Assembly (NCBI RefSeq): GCF_014193585.1
Contig: NZ_BLXY01000003.1
Coordinates: forward strand, 310,001-374,000
Source: Geomonas paludis
GTDB lineage: Bacteria > Desulfobacterota > Desulfuromonadia > Geobacterales > Geobacteraceae
Length of the DNA: 64,000 nt
Direction: 5' to 3'
Shown: positions 26,103-34,602 of the stretch, one piece after another
Layout of the letters: each line of letters starts with the position of its first letter
Position numbering within the stretch: the stretch's first letter is position 1
Translations under genes and position numbers: made by a program
Notes under the pieces: generated by a model
Seen by the model: only the letters and a program-made list of their open reading frames with translations
Told to the model about the DNA's origin: nothing
The model's database searches: none

Positions 26103-26932
26103 ATCACGTCCGCCAGTACGCGCTCGGTTTTGCGGAAGTACCACAGCCCCGACAGCAGCAGGGCCGCCGAAAGCGCAGTGGAAACCAGCAGTCCCGGCCA
26201 GTAGATCTCGGTTTTCCCCGTCAGGAGCGCCCAGCGGAAGCCATCGATCACCCCCACCATCGGATTGAACGAGTAGATAAGGCGCCACTTTTCCGGCACC
26301 ATGCTGCTGGCGAAACCGACCGGGGAGACGTAGAGGCCGAACTGGAGCAGGAACGGCACCAGGAACCTGAAGTCGCGGTAGCGTACGTTGAGCGCGGCGC
26401 ACCACAGGGCGCACCCCGCCACCGCCAGCATGGCCAGGGCCAGGAACAGCGGCAGGGTCACGATGCGCCACCCCGGGAGATAGCCGTACCAGAGCATCAT
26501 CCCGGCCATGATCGCCATGGAGATGGCGAAGTCGATCAGGCTCACCACCAGGGTGCTGGCGGGGATGATGATCCGGGGGAAGTAGATCTTGGTCAGGAGG
26601 TTCGCGTTGCCGATCAGCGAGTTGGACCCTTCGCTGAGAGCATTGGCGAAGAAGTTCCAGGGAAGCATGGCGGCAAAGACCAAGAGCGGGTACGGCGTCC
26701 CGTCGGAGGGGAGCTTGGCGAGCAGTCCGAAAACGAGGGTGAAGGCGAGCATGGTCAAAAGCGGGCGCAACACGCTCCAGGAGACGCCGACCACGGTCTG
26801 CTTGTAGCGCACCAGGATGTCGCGCCATACCAGGAAGTAGAAGAGCTCGCGATAGCGCCAGGCATCGCGCCAGTAGTGGAGCGCGGGGCGGTTGGGCTCG
26901 ATGAGCAGTTCGTGCGGCACGGTCTCTTCCAT
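26099..26932 (-). CDS. wzm: Polysaccharide ABC exporter permease (Wzm)
   Basis: 277 residues, ABC-2 type. The cytoplasmic N-terminus YRELFYFLVWRDILVRYKQT is the gate/amphipathic helix region typical of Wzm/TagG. About six membrane segments follow, with FPRIIIPASTLVVSLIDF and SPVGFASSMVPEKWRLIYSF as conserved loops. Length is normal. It is directly coupled to wzt and lies 5 bp after the GT2 gene stop region on the far side. It forms the membrane channel for the finished glycan. Presence of this pair means the polymer is exported by the ABC route and not by Wzx/Wzy. Confidence 0.92.
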   Translation of the reverse strand: MEETVPHELLIEPNRPALHYWRDAWRYRELFYFLVWRDILVRYKQTVVGVSWSVLRPLLTMLAFTLVFGLLAKLPSDGTPYPLLVFAAMLPWNFFANALSEGSNSLIGNANLLTKIYFPRIIIPASTLVVSLIDFAISMAIMAGMMLWYGYLPGWRIVTLPLFLALAMLAVAGCALWCAALNVRYRDFRFLVPFLLQFGLYVSPVGFASSMVPEKWRLIYSFNPMVGVIDGFRWALLTGKTEIYWPGLLVSTALSAALLLSGLWYFRKTERVLADVI

Positions 26933-26937
26933 ACTCG

Positions 26938-27696
26938 TCAGGTTCCTTTATTCGTTAAAGCGGCGTTTTCCACCAGCCCCCACAAGGCCGACGGGGAGCG
27001 CAGGTAGTCCGTCCAGTGCCGCGCCAGCATGAGCAGCATCATGGCCCCTTTCTGCCAGAGCGCCATGGAGCGGTCCCGGGAGGTGGAGCGGATCCGGTAT
27101 TTCAAGAGCGGCTCGGCGATGCGCGCCACCTGCAGCGGGCTCTTGGTCAGGGCGATCCAGAAGTCCCAGTCCTCCCAGCCGTACCTGAACCCGGTGCAGT
27201 ACCCCCCTGCCCTTTGCCAGTCGCTCTTTCTAAAGAGCGTGGTGGCGAAAAAGAGGTTCCGGCTCAAGAGGGTCCGGCGCGAATACCGCGGCAGGGTGAG
27301 CACGCCGGTGCGGGCGCCGAACAGTTCCGCGTCGGTGCCCACGATGGCGATGCCGGGGTCGTGCTCCAAAAGGCCCAGCGCCTTTTCCAGGAACTCGGGC
27401 GCCAGGAGGTCGTCCGCGTCCAGCGGCAGCACGTGGCTCCCCCGCGCCGCCTCTATGCCGCGGTTGCGGGCGCGGGCCACGCCGCCGCGCCCTCCCCTGA
27501 TCACGCAAGTGGTCCCGGCCGCGGCGATGCGCTCCAGCGCCGCCTGCGTGCCGGCATCGTCGGAGCCGTCGTCGACCACGATGACCTCCAGCGGGGGACG
27601 GGTCTGCGCCAGAGCCGAGGCCACCGCCTCCTCCACGAAGGCTCCCATGTTGAAGCACGGGATGACGACGCTCACCGTGGCGCCCATGTCAGGCAT
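26938..27696 (-). CDS. Glycosyltransferase family 2
   Basis: 252 residues from the ATG at 27696 (GAGGTG upstream); the much longer open frame behind it is a shadow of neighbouring genes. TVSVVIPCFNMGAFVEEAVA, VVDDGSDDAGTQAAL and LPLDADDLLAPEFLEKA show the GT-A fold with its metal site. YGWEDWDFWIAL holds the ED catalytic-base motif. It sits just before wzm in the operon. It is likely a cytoplasmic sugar transferase with unknown donor. Confidence 0.87.
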   Translation of the reverse strand: MPDMGATVSVVIPCFNMGAFVEEAVASALAQTRPPLEVIVVDDGSDDAGTQAALERIAAAGTTCVIRGGRGGVARARNRGIEAARGSHVLPLDADDLLAPEFLEKALGLLEHDPGIAIVGTDAELFGARTGVLTLPRYSRRTLLSRNLFFATTLFRKSDWQRAGGYCTGFRYGWEDWDFWIALTKSPLQVARIAEPLLKYRIRSTSRDRSMALWQKGAMMLLMLARHWTDYLRSPSALWGLVENAALTNKGT

Positions 27697-27710
27697 GGTG
27701 AACACCTCGC

Positions 27711-28523
27711 TCACGCCCCGGCCGCCGCGGCCAGTTTCTCGATGCCGTGCACCGGGACGTTGCCGTAAAAGGAGGCCCAGGCCGAAAAGGAGCTCTGCGG
27801 CCCGTAGATCTCGTCGCACTGCGCCAGCACGTACATGTCCTCCACCGCGCTCCCCGGCGCCGGGAGGTAGTCCAAGCCGGCGAAGAGCTCCCACCGCTGC
27901 GGTTCGCTGGCGGCAACGATGAACCTGACCGGCATGTCCCGGTGTGCCTTCGCTACCTGCGCCATGACCGCTGCGTACTGCTCCGAGGTGAAGTAGTGTT
28001 TCCCGTCCTGCCACTGCCGGTAATCGCCCTGCCGGATGTGCACGCCGACCAGGTAGTGCCCCCCGCTGCGGGCGGCCGCGATGAAGGACGAGACCTTGGC
28101 GGCAATGGCTGCGGCCGGGCGGAACAGCTCCCGTATCCTCTGGTCGTGCTTCAGGACGATGTTCCAGTCGATCACCGGCCAGCCGTCGTGGATGAGCACG
28201 TTCCCCTGCCGGCACCTGCGCGCGATGTCGGCATCGACCAGCCTTACCTCGCCGGCGGCGTCCGCGTCGAGCGCGGGGAGAAACGGCGTGCCGCGGCGCA
28301 ACAGCCCCAGCCGCACCATGAGCTGCAGCCCCCGGCGCAGCAGGGCCGAACAGGGAGCGGGCAGCCGCACCACCTGCGCGCCGGAGCAGTCGAAGTACTG
28401 CCGGTACTCGTCGAAGCTCAGGTCGAGCACCGTGACGCCGTGCTCCAGGGCGAAGGAGAGGTAGACCCGGAGGTAGGCAAGCCGGTTGCCGAGCTGTCCG
28501 TATTTGTGGGCCAGGACGATCAT
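27711..28523 (-). CDS. GT11-like/fucosyltransferase-fold glycosyltransferase
   Basis: 270 residues. The N-terminus VLAHKYGQLGNRLAYLRVYL resembles the GxGN block of fucosyltransferases. VGVHIRQGDYRQWQDGK is the HxRxGDY nucleotide-binding motif, and IYGPQSSFSAWASFYG is the C-terminal block equivalent to NSSFSWW in GT11. Identity to the clear GT11 gene at 8330 looks low, so it may be a separate subfamily. The ATG directly follows the TAG stop of the upstream GT2. It probably uses a GDP-6-deoxy sugar. The family is plausible; the sugar is unproven. Confidence 0.75.
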   Translation of the reverse strand: MIVLAHKYGQLGNRLAYLRVYLSFALEHGVTVLDLSFDEYRQYFDCSGAQVVRLPAPCSALLRRGLQLMVRLGLLRRGTPFLPALDADAAGEVRLVDADIARRCRQGNVLIHDGWPVIDWNIVLKHDQRIRELFRPAAAIAAKVSSFIAAARSGGHYLVGVHIRQGDYRQWQDGKHYFTSEQYAAVMAQVAKAHRDMPVRFIVAASEPQRWELFAGLDYLPAPGSAVEDMYVLAQCDEIYGPQSSFSAWASFYGNVPVHGIEKLAAAAGA

Positions 28524-29291
28524 CTAGCCGTTCCTGCCGGCCACGCTCAGCCGGTTGGGGAAGAACTTCAGGGCGTAGTAGATGCCGTGCAGCAGCCTCT
28601 GCACCGGTTTGCCCTGCAGATGGTTCAAGCGCACCTGGAACTCCTCCCGGAAGGCGGCATCGGCGTTTCGCACCGAGGTGCTCTGCGGATGCAGCCTGAA
28701 ACACGCCAGCGGCGTGTCGATGCGGCAGGGCGCCCCGCGTCTGCCCAGCCTGAGCCAGAGGTCGTAGTCCATGACGTAGCGCAGGGCCGTGTCGAAACCT
28801 CCCGCCGCCGCCAGCGCCTCGCGCGCCACGAAGGTGGAGGGGTGAAAGATGATGTTGCCGCGCAGGAGCCTGCGGTAGGACCAGCGCCGGGGGCGGTAGC
28901 TCCTGAGCGGGCGCCCCTCCTGGTCGATGTAGCTGATGCCGCCGGTGACCCATTCGGCGCCCGGGTGGTCCCGGAAGGCCCGGGCGACCCGGGTCAGCAC
29001 GTCCGGGTCGGGGTAGAGGTCGTCGGCGTGCAGAAAGGCGATCACGTCGCCGGTGGCGAGGGCGATCCCCTTGTTCATGGCGTCGCTGATGCCCCGGTCC
29101 GGGCCGCTCACCAGGCGCAGGCGCGGGTTGTTCCGTGCCGCGGCCTCGACGATGGCCAGCGTGCCGTCGCTGGAACCGCCGTCGACCACGATCTGCTCCA
29201 GGTCGTCCCAACGCTGCGCAGCCACCGAATCCAGCTGTTGCTGGAGGTAGCGCTCGGCGTTGAGGCAGATGGTGACGATGGAGAACTTCAT
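28524..29291 (-). CDS. Glycosyltransferase family 2
   Basis: 255 residues from the ATG at 29291, which overlaps the stop of the next GT2 by 4 nt. KFSIVTICLNAERYLQQQLD, VVDGGSSDGTLAIVE and AFLHADDLYPDPDVLTRVA are typical of the WcaA/WbbL-like subgroup of GT2. MDYDLWLRLGRRG marks the catalytic region. It works in the cytoplasm on the lipid-linked glycan. The donor sugar cannot be read. Confidence 0.87.
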   Translation of the reverse strand: MKFSIVTICLNAERYLQQQLDSVAAQRWDDLEQIVVDGGSSDGTLAIVEAAARNNPRLRLVSGPDRGISDAMNKGIALATGDVIAFLHADDLYPDPDVLTRVARAFRDHPGAEWVTGGISYIDQEGRPLRSYRPRRWSYRRLLRGNIIFHPSTFVAREALAAAGGFDTALRYVMDYDLWLRLGRRGAPCRIDTPLACFRLHPQSTSVRNADAAFREEFQVRLNHLQGKPVQRLLHGIYYALKFFPNRLSVAGRNG

Positions 29292-30313
29292 GGCTTCACC
29301 GCGCCGCAGTTGCCCGCGCTCAGCATGAGCCGCGCGATCATGATGCCCCGGTCCCACTTGCCGCACAAAAAGCGCAGCATAAGTTCCGCCCCCAGCACCA
29401 GGTACACGGTCGGGAGCGTGACCGGGTGGTGGCGCCGGGCAAAGAGGATCCGGTTGCGGATGTTGTAGAAATCGCAGACCGTGCTCTTTTTGGCCGGGTT
29501 GCTGCTGGTGCCGATACTCTGGCCGACCTTGTGGTAGACCACGCTCCCCGGTGCGTACCCCAGGGTGAAGCGCCCCCGGGCCCGCTCGGCCCAGTCCGCC
29601 TCCTCGAAAAAGAGGAAGTAATCCTCGCAGAGCAGGCCGACCTCGAGCAGGAACCGGCGCGAGACCAGCATGGAGGCCCCCTCGACGTAGTTCATGCGCG
29701 CCTCGGCGCGCCCCCCCGCTGCGGAGCCACCGCGGGTGAAACGGCCATGGTGCCAGGGAAGCCCGATCCAGCGGCAGTAATAGCCGCCGCCCAGGGCCTG
29801 GACCCGGTCACGGTCCTGGTAGTAGCGGATGGTCGAGCCGCACATGCCGATGCCGGGATCCGCCTCCATCCTGGCGCAGAGTTGACTGAGGGCGTCGGGT
29901 TCCACCACGGTGTCGTTGTTCAGGAGCCAGCAAAAAGAGGCGCCGCGCGCCAGGGCGTAGCGCAGGCCGACATTGTTGCCGCCGGCAAAGCCCAGGTTGG
30001 CGCCGGTATGGATCAGCGTGACCTTCGGGGACTGGCTCCGCCAGGCGCCTGTACCCCTTTCGTTGCAGGTGCCCGTCCCACCTTCCTGGTAGCCATCGCC
30101 GCCCCCCTCGGCGGCCTGGCGATCGTATTCCGCGAAGGTCACCTGCCGGGAAGCCGCCCACTCCCGGATCCGCGCCGCGGAGTCGTCACCGGAGGCGTTG
30201 TCGCAGACCGCGATATCGAAATCCGGGTAATCGAGACCAAGCAGACTGTCCAGGCATTCCAGCGTGTCCCGCCACCCGTTCCAGTTGACCAGGATGACAC
30301 TGACCCGGCTCAC
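29288..30313 (-). CDS. Glycosyltransferase family 2, rhamnosyltransferase-like, with in-frame repeat insertion
   Basis: 341 residues from a GTG overlapping the UbiA stop as GTGA. VSVILVNWNGWRDTLECLDS, NLGFAGGNNVGLRYAL and CWLLNNDTVVEPDAL define the WbbL/RfbF-like GT2 group. YFLFFEEADWAERAR is the catalytic part. Between residues about 68 and 97 there is a glycine-rich stretch (GGDGYQEGGTGTCNERGTG) that interrupts the loop before the NLGFAGGN motif. Its DNA contains a palindromic repeat also found between genes at 47356. The insertion keeps frame, and all catalytic motifs survive, so the enzyme is probably active. Confidence 0.87.
   Translation of the reverse strand: MSRVSVILVNWNGWRDTLECLDSLLGLDYPDFDIAVCDNASGDDSAARIREWAASRQVTFAEYDRQAAEGGGDGYQEGGTGTCNERGTGAWRSQSPKVTLIHTGANLGFAGGNNVGLRYALARGASFCWLLNNDTVVEPDALSQLCARMEADPGIGMCGSTIRYYQDRDRVQALGGGYYCRWIGLPWHHGRFTRGGSAAGGRAEARMNYVEGASMLVSRRFLLEVGLLCEDYFLFFEEADWAERARGRFTLGYAPGSVVYHKVGQSIGTSSNPAKKSTVCDFYNIRNRILFARRHHPVTLPTVYLVLGAELMLRFLCGKWDRGIMIARLMLSAGNCGAVKP
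30027..30057. repeat. REP-like palindrome inside a coding region
   Basis: The core reads GGGGACTGGCTCCGCCAGG and continues GCGCCTGTACCCC. It matches the intergenic copy at 47356-47385 except for two small differences. The ends GGGGAC and GTCCCC form a stem, and an inner TGGC/GCCA stem is nested within it. Downstream similarity (a TTT-x-CGTTG stretch) extends the match to about 30085. It lies in frame within the GT2 gene. Confidence 0.8.
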
Positions 30314-31152
30314 CGGTAAACGCTCCAGATCACCACGGCCGCCCAGGCGAGGCTCACCAGGAACAGGACCCAGTCCTTCAAAAGGGAGTCGGTGGGGTCG
30401 CCGTTGGCCCCGGAGGCCACCCTGATGGTGTAGCGCAAAAGGCCGAACAGGCAGAGCGGCACGGTGTAGACCAGCCGCGGCCGCGACACGACGTACATGG
30501 TGTAGGTGACCAGCACGGCACTGCCGGTCATGTACATGGTGCCGGCCAGGAAACCCGGGGGATAGCCGGCGAGGCTGGCCCGGTGGTCACCCGCGGCATC
30601 CCCCAGCGAGAAGGACTCCCCCAGGCGCTTGCCGGTGCTGAGAAAGATGGCGAGCAGAAAGACGGTCAGGAAGAGCCAGGGCGAGATGGGGATGGCGAAG
30701 GCTTCCGCGCCGGCGTAGAGCCGGATCAGGAACCCCGCCGAGATGCAGAACAGGTCCATCAGCGCGACCGACTTGAAGATGAGGGAGTACGACAGCGTGA
30801 CCCCGATGTAGGACAGGATGAGCCACCACACCCCGGCGGGGAAGCGCGAGGCGATGGCGATCCCGGCCGCGAGCAGGACCGCGCCGCAGAGGGCGGCGCC
30901 CTGGGCGCTCACCTTGCCGGAGGGGATGGGTCGGTTGCTTTTTTTGGGGTGGAAGGTGTCCCGCTCCCGGTCCAGGAGGTCGTTGAAGACATAGCCCGCG
31001 CTGGAAACCAGGCAGAAGGAGACAAAAGCCAGCCCGCCGCGCACCACGACGTCCTGCGTCAGTAGTTGCCCGGACAACACCAGGGGAAAGAAAAGCATAA
31101 GGTTTTTCAACCACTGCGTCGGGCGAAGCATGATCAGGTAGTGCGTCATCAT
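30310..31152 (-). CDS. UbiA-family polyprenyl-phosphate phosphoribosyltransferase (DPPR synthase-like)
   Basis: 280 residues. LRPTQWLKNLMLFFPLVLSG, NDLLDRERD (N57, D61, D65) with FHPKKSNRPIPSGK directly after it, and LFCISAGFLIRLYAG match the decaprenylphosphoryl-5-phosphoribose synthase group very well (mycobacterial Rv3806c type). About nine membrane segments are visible. The reaction is transfer of 5-phosphoribose from PRPP to polyprenyl phosphate, giving a lipid donor for ribofuranosyl or arabinofuranosyl units. The start ATG follows the TPR gene stop immediately, with AGGA eight bases upstream. The epimerase partners (DprE1/E2 type) are not in the window. This is the second UbiA gene of the locus, and the closer match. 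Confidence 0.85.
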   Translation of the reverse strand: MMTHYLIMLRPTQWLKNLMLFFPLVLSGQLLTQDVVVRGGLAFVSFCLVSSAGYVFNDLLDRERDTFHPKKSNRPIPSGKVSAQGAALCGAVLLAAGIAIASRFPAGVWWLILSYIGVTLSYSLIFKSVALMDLFCISAGFLIRLYAGAEAFAIPISPWLFLTVFLLAIFLSTGKRLGESFSLGDAAGDHRASLAGYPPGFLAGTMYMTGSAVLVTYTMYVVSRPRLVYTVPLCLFGLLRYTIRVASGANGDPTDSLLKDWVLFLVSLAWAAVVIWSVYR

Positions 31153-32886
31153 TCACTGCTTCCTAAGTTTGCGCAGGTAGAGTTCAGTCGATTTCACGTA
31201 GTGCGCATCGGGCGGTGCGGCTCGATAGGCGCGGTTGAAATAGTCCAGGGCGCGGGCTTTGTCACCGATTTCGAGGCTCAGTTGGCCGCTGCGGTACAAC
31301 CAGTAGGGATCATAACGTTTTTGGTTAAGCAAATCCAGCGTTTCCAGTATGTCCCTGGCGAGGGCGACCTTCACCGCGCCGTGCAGGGCGGGCAGTCTCC
31401 TGCCGTCCGCCCGCTGCAGCAGTTCCAGGAACTCGGCCCCGGCCTCCTTCTTCTCCTTGAAGAGCCTGAAGAACTGGCGGCGCACGCCCAGGTAATCCTC
31501 CTGGGTGAAGGCCACCGACATGAGGTTGGCCTTGATCAGCATGCGCATGGATTCGCGCTGGTTGAGCCGGTCCGCGATGGCAAAGGCCTTGGCGGCCTGG
31601 TCGAACCGTTTCTGCTGCAGGAGCACCACCCCGAGGTCGTTATAGAGCGTGCCAAAGCCGGGGGACTTGCTGATGGCGTCCTGGCAAAAGGCGATCTTGT
31701 CCCGCCACAACAGGGTGCGCTGCAGGCTCGCCACGGCGAAAAAGAGCAGGAGCGGGACCAGCACGGCGACCAGCACCGTTCGCAGCGGCTTCAGACGCTC
31801 CGTCGCGAGCGACGCGATGCCGAGGGCGAAGAAGGCCGAGGGAAGGTAGAGGTAGCGCTCCGCGATCGGGGTCCAGGCCACCTGCCTCACGGCCACCAGC
31901 ACGGCCGGCAGCAGCACCAGGAGCGCCGAGGCGAACAAGGCCGCAGTCAGGCGGCGGCGCAGGAACAGCAGGGAGATGGCGGCGACGACCACCGCTCCCG
32001 CGACGGCGTAGCAGGGGTCCACCGCCGTGATGGCGAAGTTGAGCGGGAGCGGGAGCACGAGCTTCTTGAAGTAGAAGCCGCAGGCCGCCAGTGCATCCCC
32101 CACCGCCTTGCCCGCGTCCAATCCGCCCGTGGCGATGAACCGGCTCAAGCCGCTCGTGCCGCTGCGGATGGCCAGGGCGAAGATCACCAGCACCAGCGCC
32201 GGAACGGCGACGAGGCCCAGGGCGCCGGCGCGCTGGCGCACCGTGGCGCCGCCGCGCCACACCAGGGCGAGGAGCGCAGCCACCCCCCCGGCGGCCAGCG
32301 CGGTTTCCTTGGTAAGCAGGGCCGCCGAGAACAAGAGCAGCGCCGCGACCAGGTCGCGCCAGGATGGCTGCGTGAGCCAGTTGAGCCAGAACCAGCAGGC
32401 GGAGAGCACGAAGAGGGACAACAGGGGATCGGAGCGGCCGGCAAGCCAGGCCACCGCCTCGACGTTGACCGGATGCAGGGCGAAGAAGGAGGCGGCCAGC
32501 AGCGCGCCCCAAAACGGTCCCCTCCCCTCGCCGCCGCTCGGGCTCCCCTGGTCGAGCACCTTGCGCCCCAGAAGGAAAACCAGCAGGGAGTTGGCGCAGT
32601 GCAGCAACACGTTCTCCAGGTGCATGACCCGCGGTTCCATGGACCAGAAGAAATTGTCCAGCCAGAAGGTGAGTTCGAGGATGGGGCGGTAGTAATACCC
32701 CTGCCCGGGAAGCAGCGCCAGGGACAGGCGCGGCGAGGTGCCGTACAACGACACGATCCCGGGGTCGTCTACCATGTGGATGCCGGAGAGCATCGCGGGG
32801 TAGTAGACCGCCAGGATCGCGGAGAAAAGCAGGAGAACAGCCAGCTGCGCGTGACGTGCGGGTGTGTTATCGCGCCACGATCTCAA
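31153..32886 (-). CDS. Membrane protein with TPR C-terminus, TMTC/GT-C-like
   Basis: 577 residues. The N-terminal two thirds have about ten membrane segments. An acidic pair occurs in MLSGIHMVDDPGIVSLYG, and FFALHPVNVEAVAWLAGRSD is the signature block of TMTC-type O-mannosyltransferases. From about residue 395 the chain is soluble with tetratricopeptide-like helices (LYNDLGVVLLQQKRFDQAA; ALDYFNRAYRAAPPDAHYV). The start is probably TTG at 32886, nine bases after GGAGG, which overlaps the ABC ATPase gene by 20 nt. It may transfer a lipid-linked sugar to protein or polymer on the outer face. Its DPPR-synthase neighbour could supply the donor; that link is inference. Confidence 0.75.
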   Translation of the reverse strand: MRSWRDNTPARHAQLAVLLLFSAILAVYYPAMLSGIHMVDDPGIVSLYGTSPRLSLALLPGQGYYYRPILELTFWLDNFFWSMEPRVMHLENVLLHCANSLLVFLLGRKVLDQGSPSGGEGRGPFWGALLAASFFALHPVNVEAVAWLAGRSDPLLSLFVLSACWFWLNWLTQPSWRDLVAALLLFSAALLTKETALAAGGVAALLALVWRGGATVRQRAGALGLVAVPALVLVIFALAIRSGTSGLSRFIATGGLDAGKAVGDALAACGFYFKKLVLPLPLNFAITAVDPCYAVAGAVVVAAISLLFLRRRLTAALFASALLVLLPAVLVAVRQVAWTPIAERYLYLPSAFFALGIASLATERLKPLRTVLVAVLVPLLLFFAVASLQRTLLWRDKIAFCQDAISKSPGFGTLYNDLGVVLLQQKRFDQAAKAFAIADRLNQRESMRMLIKANLMSVAFTQEDYLGVRRQFFRLFKEKKEAGAEFLELLQRADGRRLPALHGAVKVALARDILETLDLLNQKRYDPYWLYRSGQLSLEIGDKARALDYFNRAYRAAPPDAHYVKSTELYLRKLRKQ

Positions 32887-33730
32887 GGAAAAACGCCTCC
32901 ATGTCCTTGCGGCGCGGCTCGATCTTCTCGATGGAGCGGGACTCTCCGGCGGCGTCGCGGATGAACGACTGCAGCCGGTCGGTCGTGACGAAGACCTCCT
33001 CGCGGCGGCCGTCGCCGGCGACGACGGTGACCGTGTACCCCTCGGTCCCCTGCTGCAGGATGTTCTGCACGGAGTCGACCACGAGCAGCTGCCCCTTGTT
33101 GATCACCGCGACGCGATCGCAGATCTTCTCGACGTCGTCGGTGATGTGGGTGCTGAAGAAGACGCACTTGCCACGTTTTTTCAAGTCGAGGATGATCTCC
33201 TTGACCAGGGCGCGGCCGATGGGATCGAGACCGCTCATCGGCTCGTCGAGGATGTAGATGTCCGGGTCGTGCAGCAGCACCTGGGCGAGCCCCACCCGCT
33301 GCACCATCCCCTTGCTGTAGGTGCGGATCAGGCGCTTTCTGTGCTCCCAGAGCTCGAGCAGCTTGAGCATCTCTTCGGTGCGCTGCGCCAGGAGTTCGGG
33401 CGCCATGCCGAAGGCCCTCCCCACGAACAGCAGGTACTCTTCCGCGTTGAGGTAGTCGTAGAAGGCGGGGTTTTCCGGGAGGTACCCCACGCTCCTGCGC
33501 GCCTCGGCCGAGGAGATGTCCCGCCCCTGGATGGTGGCGCTCCCCCGCGTGGGGCGGAGCAGCCCCATCAGGCACTTGATGGTGGTACTCTTGCCGGCGC
33601 CGTTGGGGCCGAGAAAGCCGAGCACTTCCCCCGGCTCGACGCAGAGGTTCAGCCCCTTGAGAGCCTCGACCGTCCGCATCTTCTTTCCCTTGAACGTCTT
33701 GGCCAGTCCACAGATCTCCAAAGCGTACAT
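32867..33730 (-). CDS. ABC transporter ATP-binding protein
   Basis: 287 residues from the ATG at 33730, which has GAGGG five bases upstream; a GTG at 33742 is the alternative. Walker A is GFLGPNGAGKSTTIKCLMGL, the signature region is RTYSKGMVQRVGLAQVL, and Walker B is IYILDEPMSGLDP. The switch His is in FFSTHITDD. This is a DRA/NatA-type ATPase that pairs with ABC-2 permeases such as the one at 34599. It forms a three-gene set with the TPR protein and the permease just downstream of pilA/spc. In G. sulfurreducens I recall an ABC exporter at the corresponding place in the xap locus. Substrate unknown. Confidence 0.88.
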   Translation of the reverse strand: MYALEICGLAKTFKGKKMRTVEALKGLNLCVEPGEVLGFLGPNGAGKSTTIKCLMGLLRPTRGSATIQGRDISSAEARRSVGYLPENPAFYDYLNAEEYLLFVGRAFGMAPELLAQRTEEMLKLLELWEHRKRLIRTYSKGMVQRVGLAQVLLHDPDIYILDEPMSGLDPIGRALVKEIILDLKKRGKCVFFSTHITDDVEKICDRVAVINKGQLLVVDSVQNILQQGTEGYTVTVVAGDGRREEVFVTTDRLQSFIRDAAGESRSIEKIEPRRKDMEAFFLEIVAR

Positions 33731-33738
33731 CGCAACCC

Positions 33739-34602
33739 TCACTTCTTTTTTGCGCCAAAGGCGAATTTGCTGGTGGTGGCGACCTTGCCGTCAGGCTCGA
33801 GGTAGAAGGTCCCGCCATAGGGATCGACCGGCGCCGGTTTCAGGTAACCCGACCGGACCAGGTCCTCGAGGGAGGCGGGCATCCCGCCCCGCTCACGCGC
33901 GAAGCGGTCCCGCGCCTTTTCGATGCGGCTCACCTCCAGGAACGCCTGCAGGCGCAACTGGTAGCTTTTGCGCACCGCGTCGTTCTTGGCGGTCTTCACC
34001 ATGCCGCTCAGATAAGCGATGGCCAGATCGGTCTGACCGGACTCCTGCATGTAGCGGCTGGCGAGGCTCTTGTACAGAGGCTCTCCGCTCAGGTCGCCGG
34101 CCAAGTCGTAGTAGTGCGCCGCCTTCTTGTAATCCTTGAGGAAGTAGGCGTTGTTGAAACCGGCGAAGAAGGGCAGGAACCAGTCCCAGTTCCGGTACTT
34201 CATGCCGTAGTCGAGCAGGGCGTTGGCCACCTGGTACTGGTGCGCGTCCCAAGTGAGAATGCCCTGGGCGAAGTAGTAGGCGTCCATGTTGTAGGGGTCG
34301 AGCTGGACCGCACCGTGCAACAGGCGGGACATCCCCTGCAGGTCGCCCGGGTCCTTGAGGATGGTCCCCTTGGGCGCCTGCCCCATCAGGGTGCCGTAGT
34401 ACATGAGCACCTTGAAGACCAGCGACGCGCCCGCCAGCTCCTTCTGGTCCACGCTGACCGACTTCATCACCTTGACGCTCGGGACGTAACCGAGTTTCTC
34501 CTCCATCGGCTTGTCGCGCATGTAGGCCGTGAAAGGACCGATCACCGCGGCGTAGGCGAGCAGACCGGCAACCAGTAGCGCCATGGGAACCCGAGCGCTC
34601 AC
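33739..34602 (-). CDS. Membrane-anchored helical-repeat protein with GspG-like C-terminal motif
   Basis: 287 residues from the GTG at 34602 (GGGAG five bases upstream), which shares GTGA with the permease stop. Residues 5-22 are a single hydrophobic anchor (MALLVAGLLAYAAVIGPF). The rest appears extracytoplasmic, with TPR-like helices from about residue 80 to 220. The C-terminal 45 residues contain PASLEDLVRSGYLKPAPVDP followed by Y-G-G-T-F. This resembles the C-terminal part of type II secretion major pseudopilin GspG, but without any pilin N-terminus. It lies between the permease and ATPase genes. It could link the exporter to the pilus or the polymer; no function is established from the sequence. 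Confidence 0.65.
   Translation of the reverse strand: MSARVPMALLVAGLLAYAAVIGPFTAYMRDKPMEEKLGYVPSVKVMKSVSVDQKELAGASLVFKVLMYYGTLMGQAPKGTILKDPGDLQGMSRLLHGAVQLDPYNMDAYYFAQGILTWDAHQYQVANALLDYGMKYRNWDWFLPFFAGFNNAYFLKDYKKAAHYYDLAGDLSGEPLYKSLASRYMQESGQTDLAIAYLSGMVKTAKNDAVRKSYQLRLQAFLEVSRIEKARDRFARERGGMPASLEDLVRSGYLKPAPVDPYGGTFYLEPDGKVATTSKFAFGAKKK

Noticed and set aside
26103-26828. N-terminal extension of the Wzt frame
   Set aside because: It covers wzm in another frame; the ATG at 26102 overlaps the wzm stop, the pattern used all over this locus.
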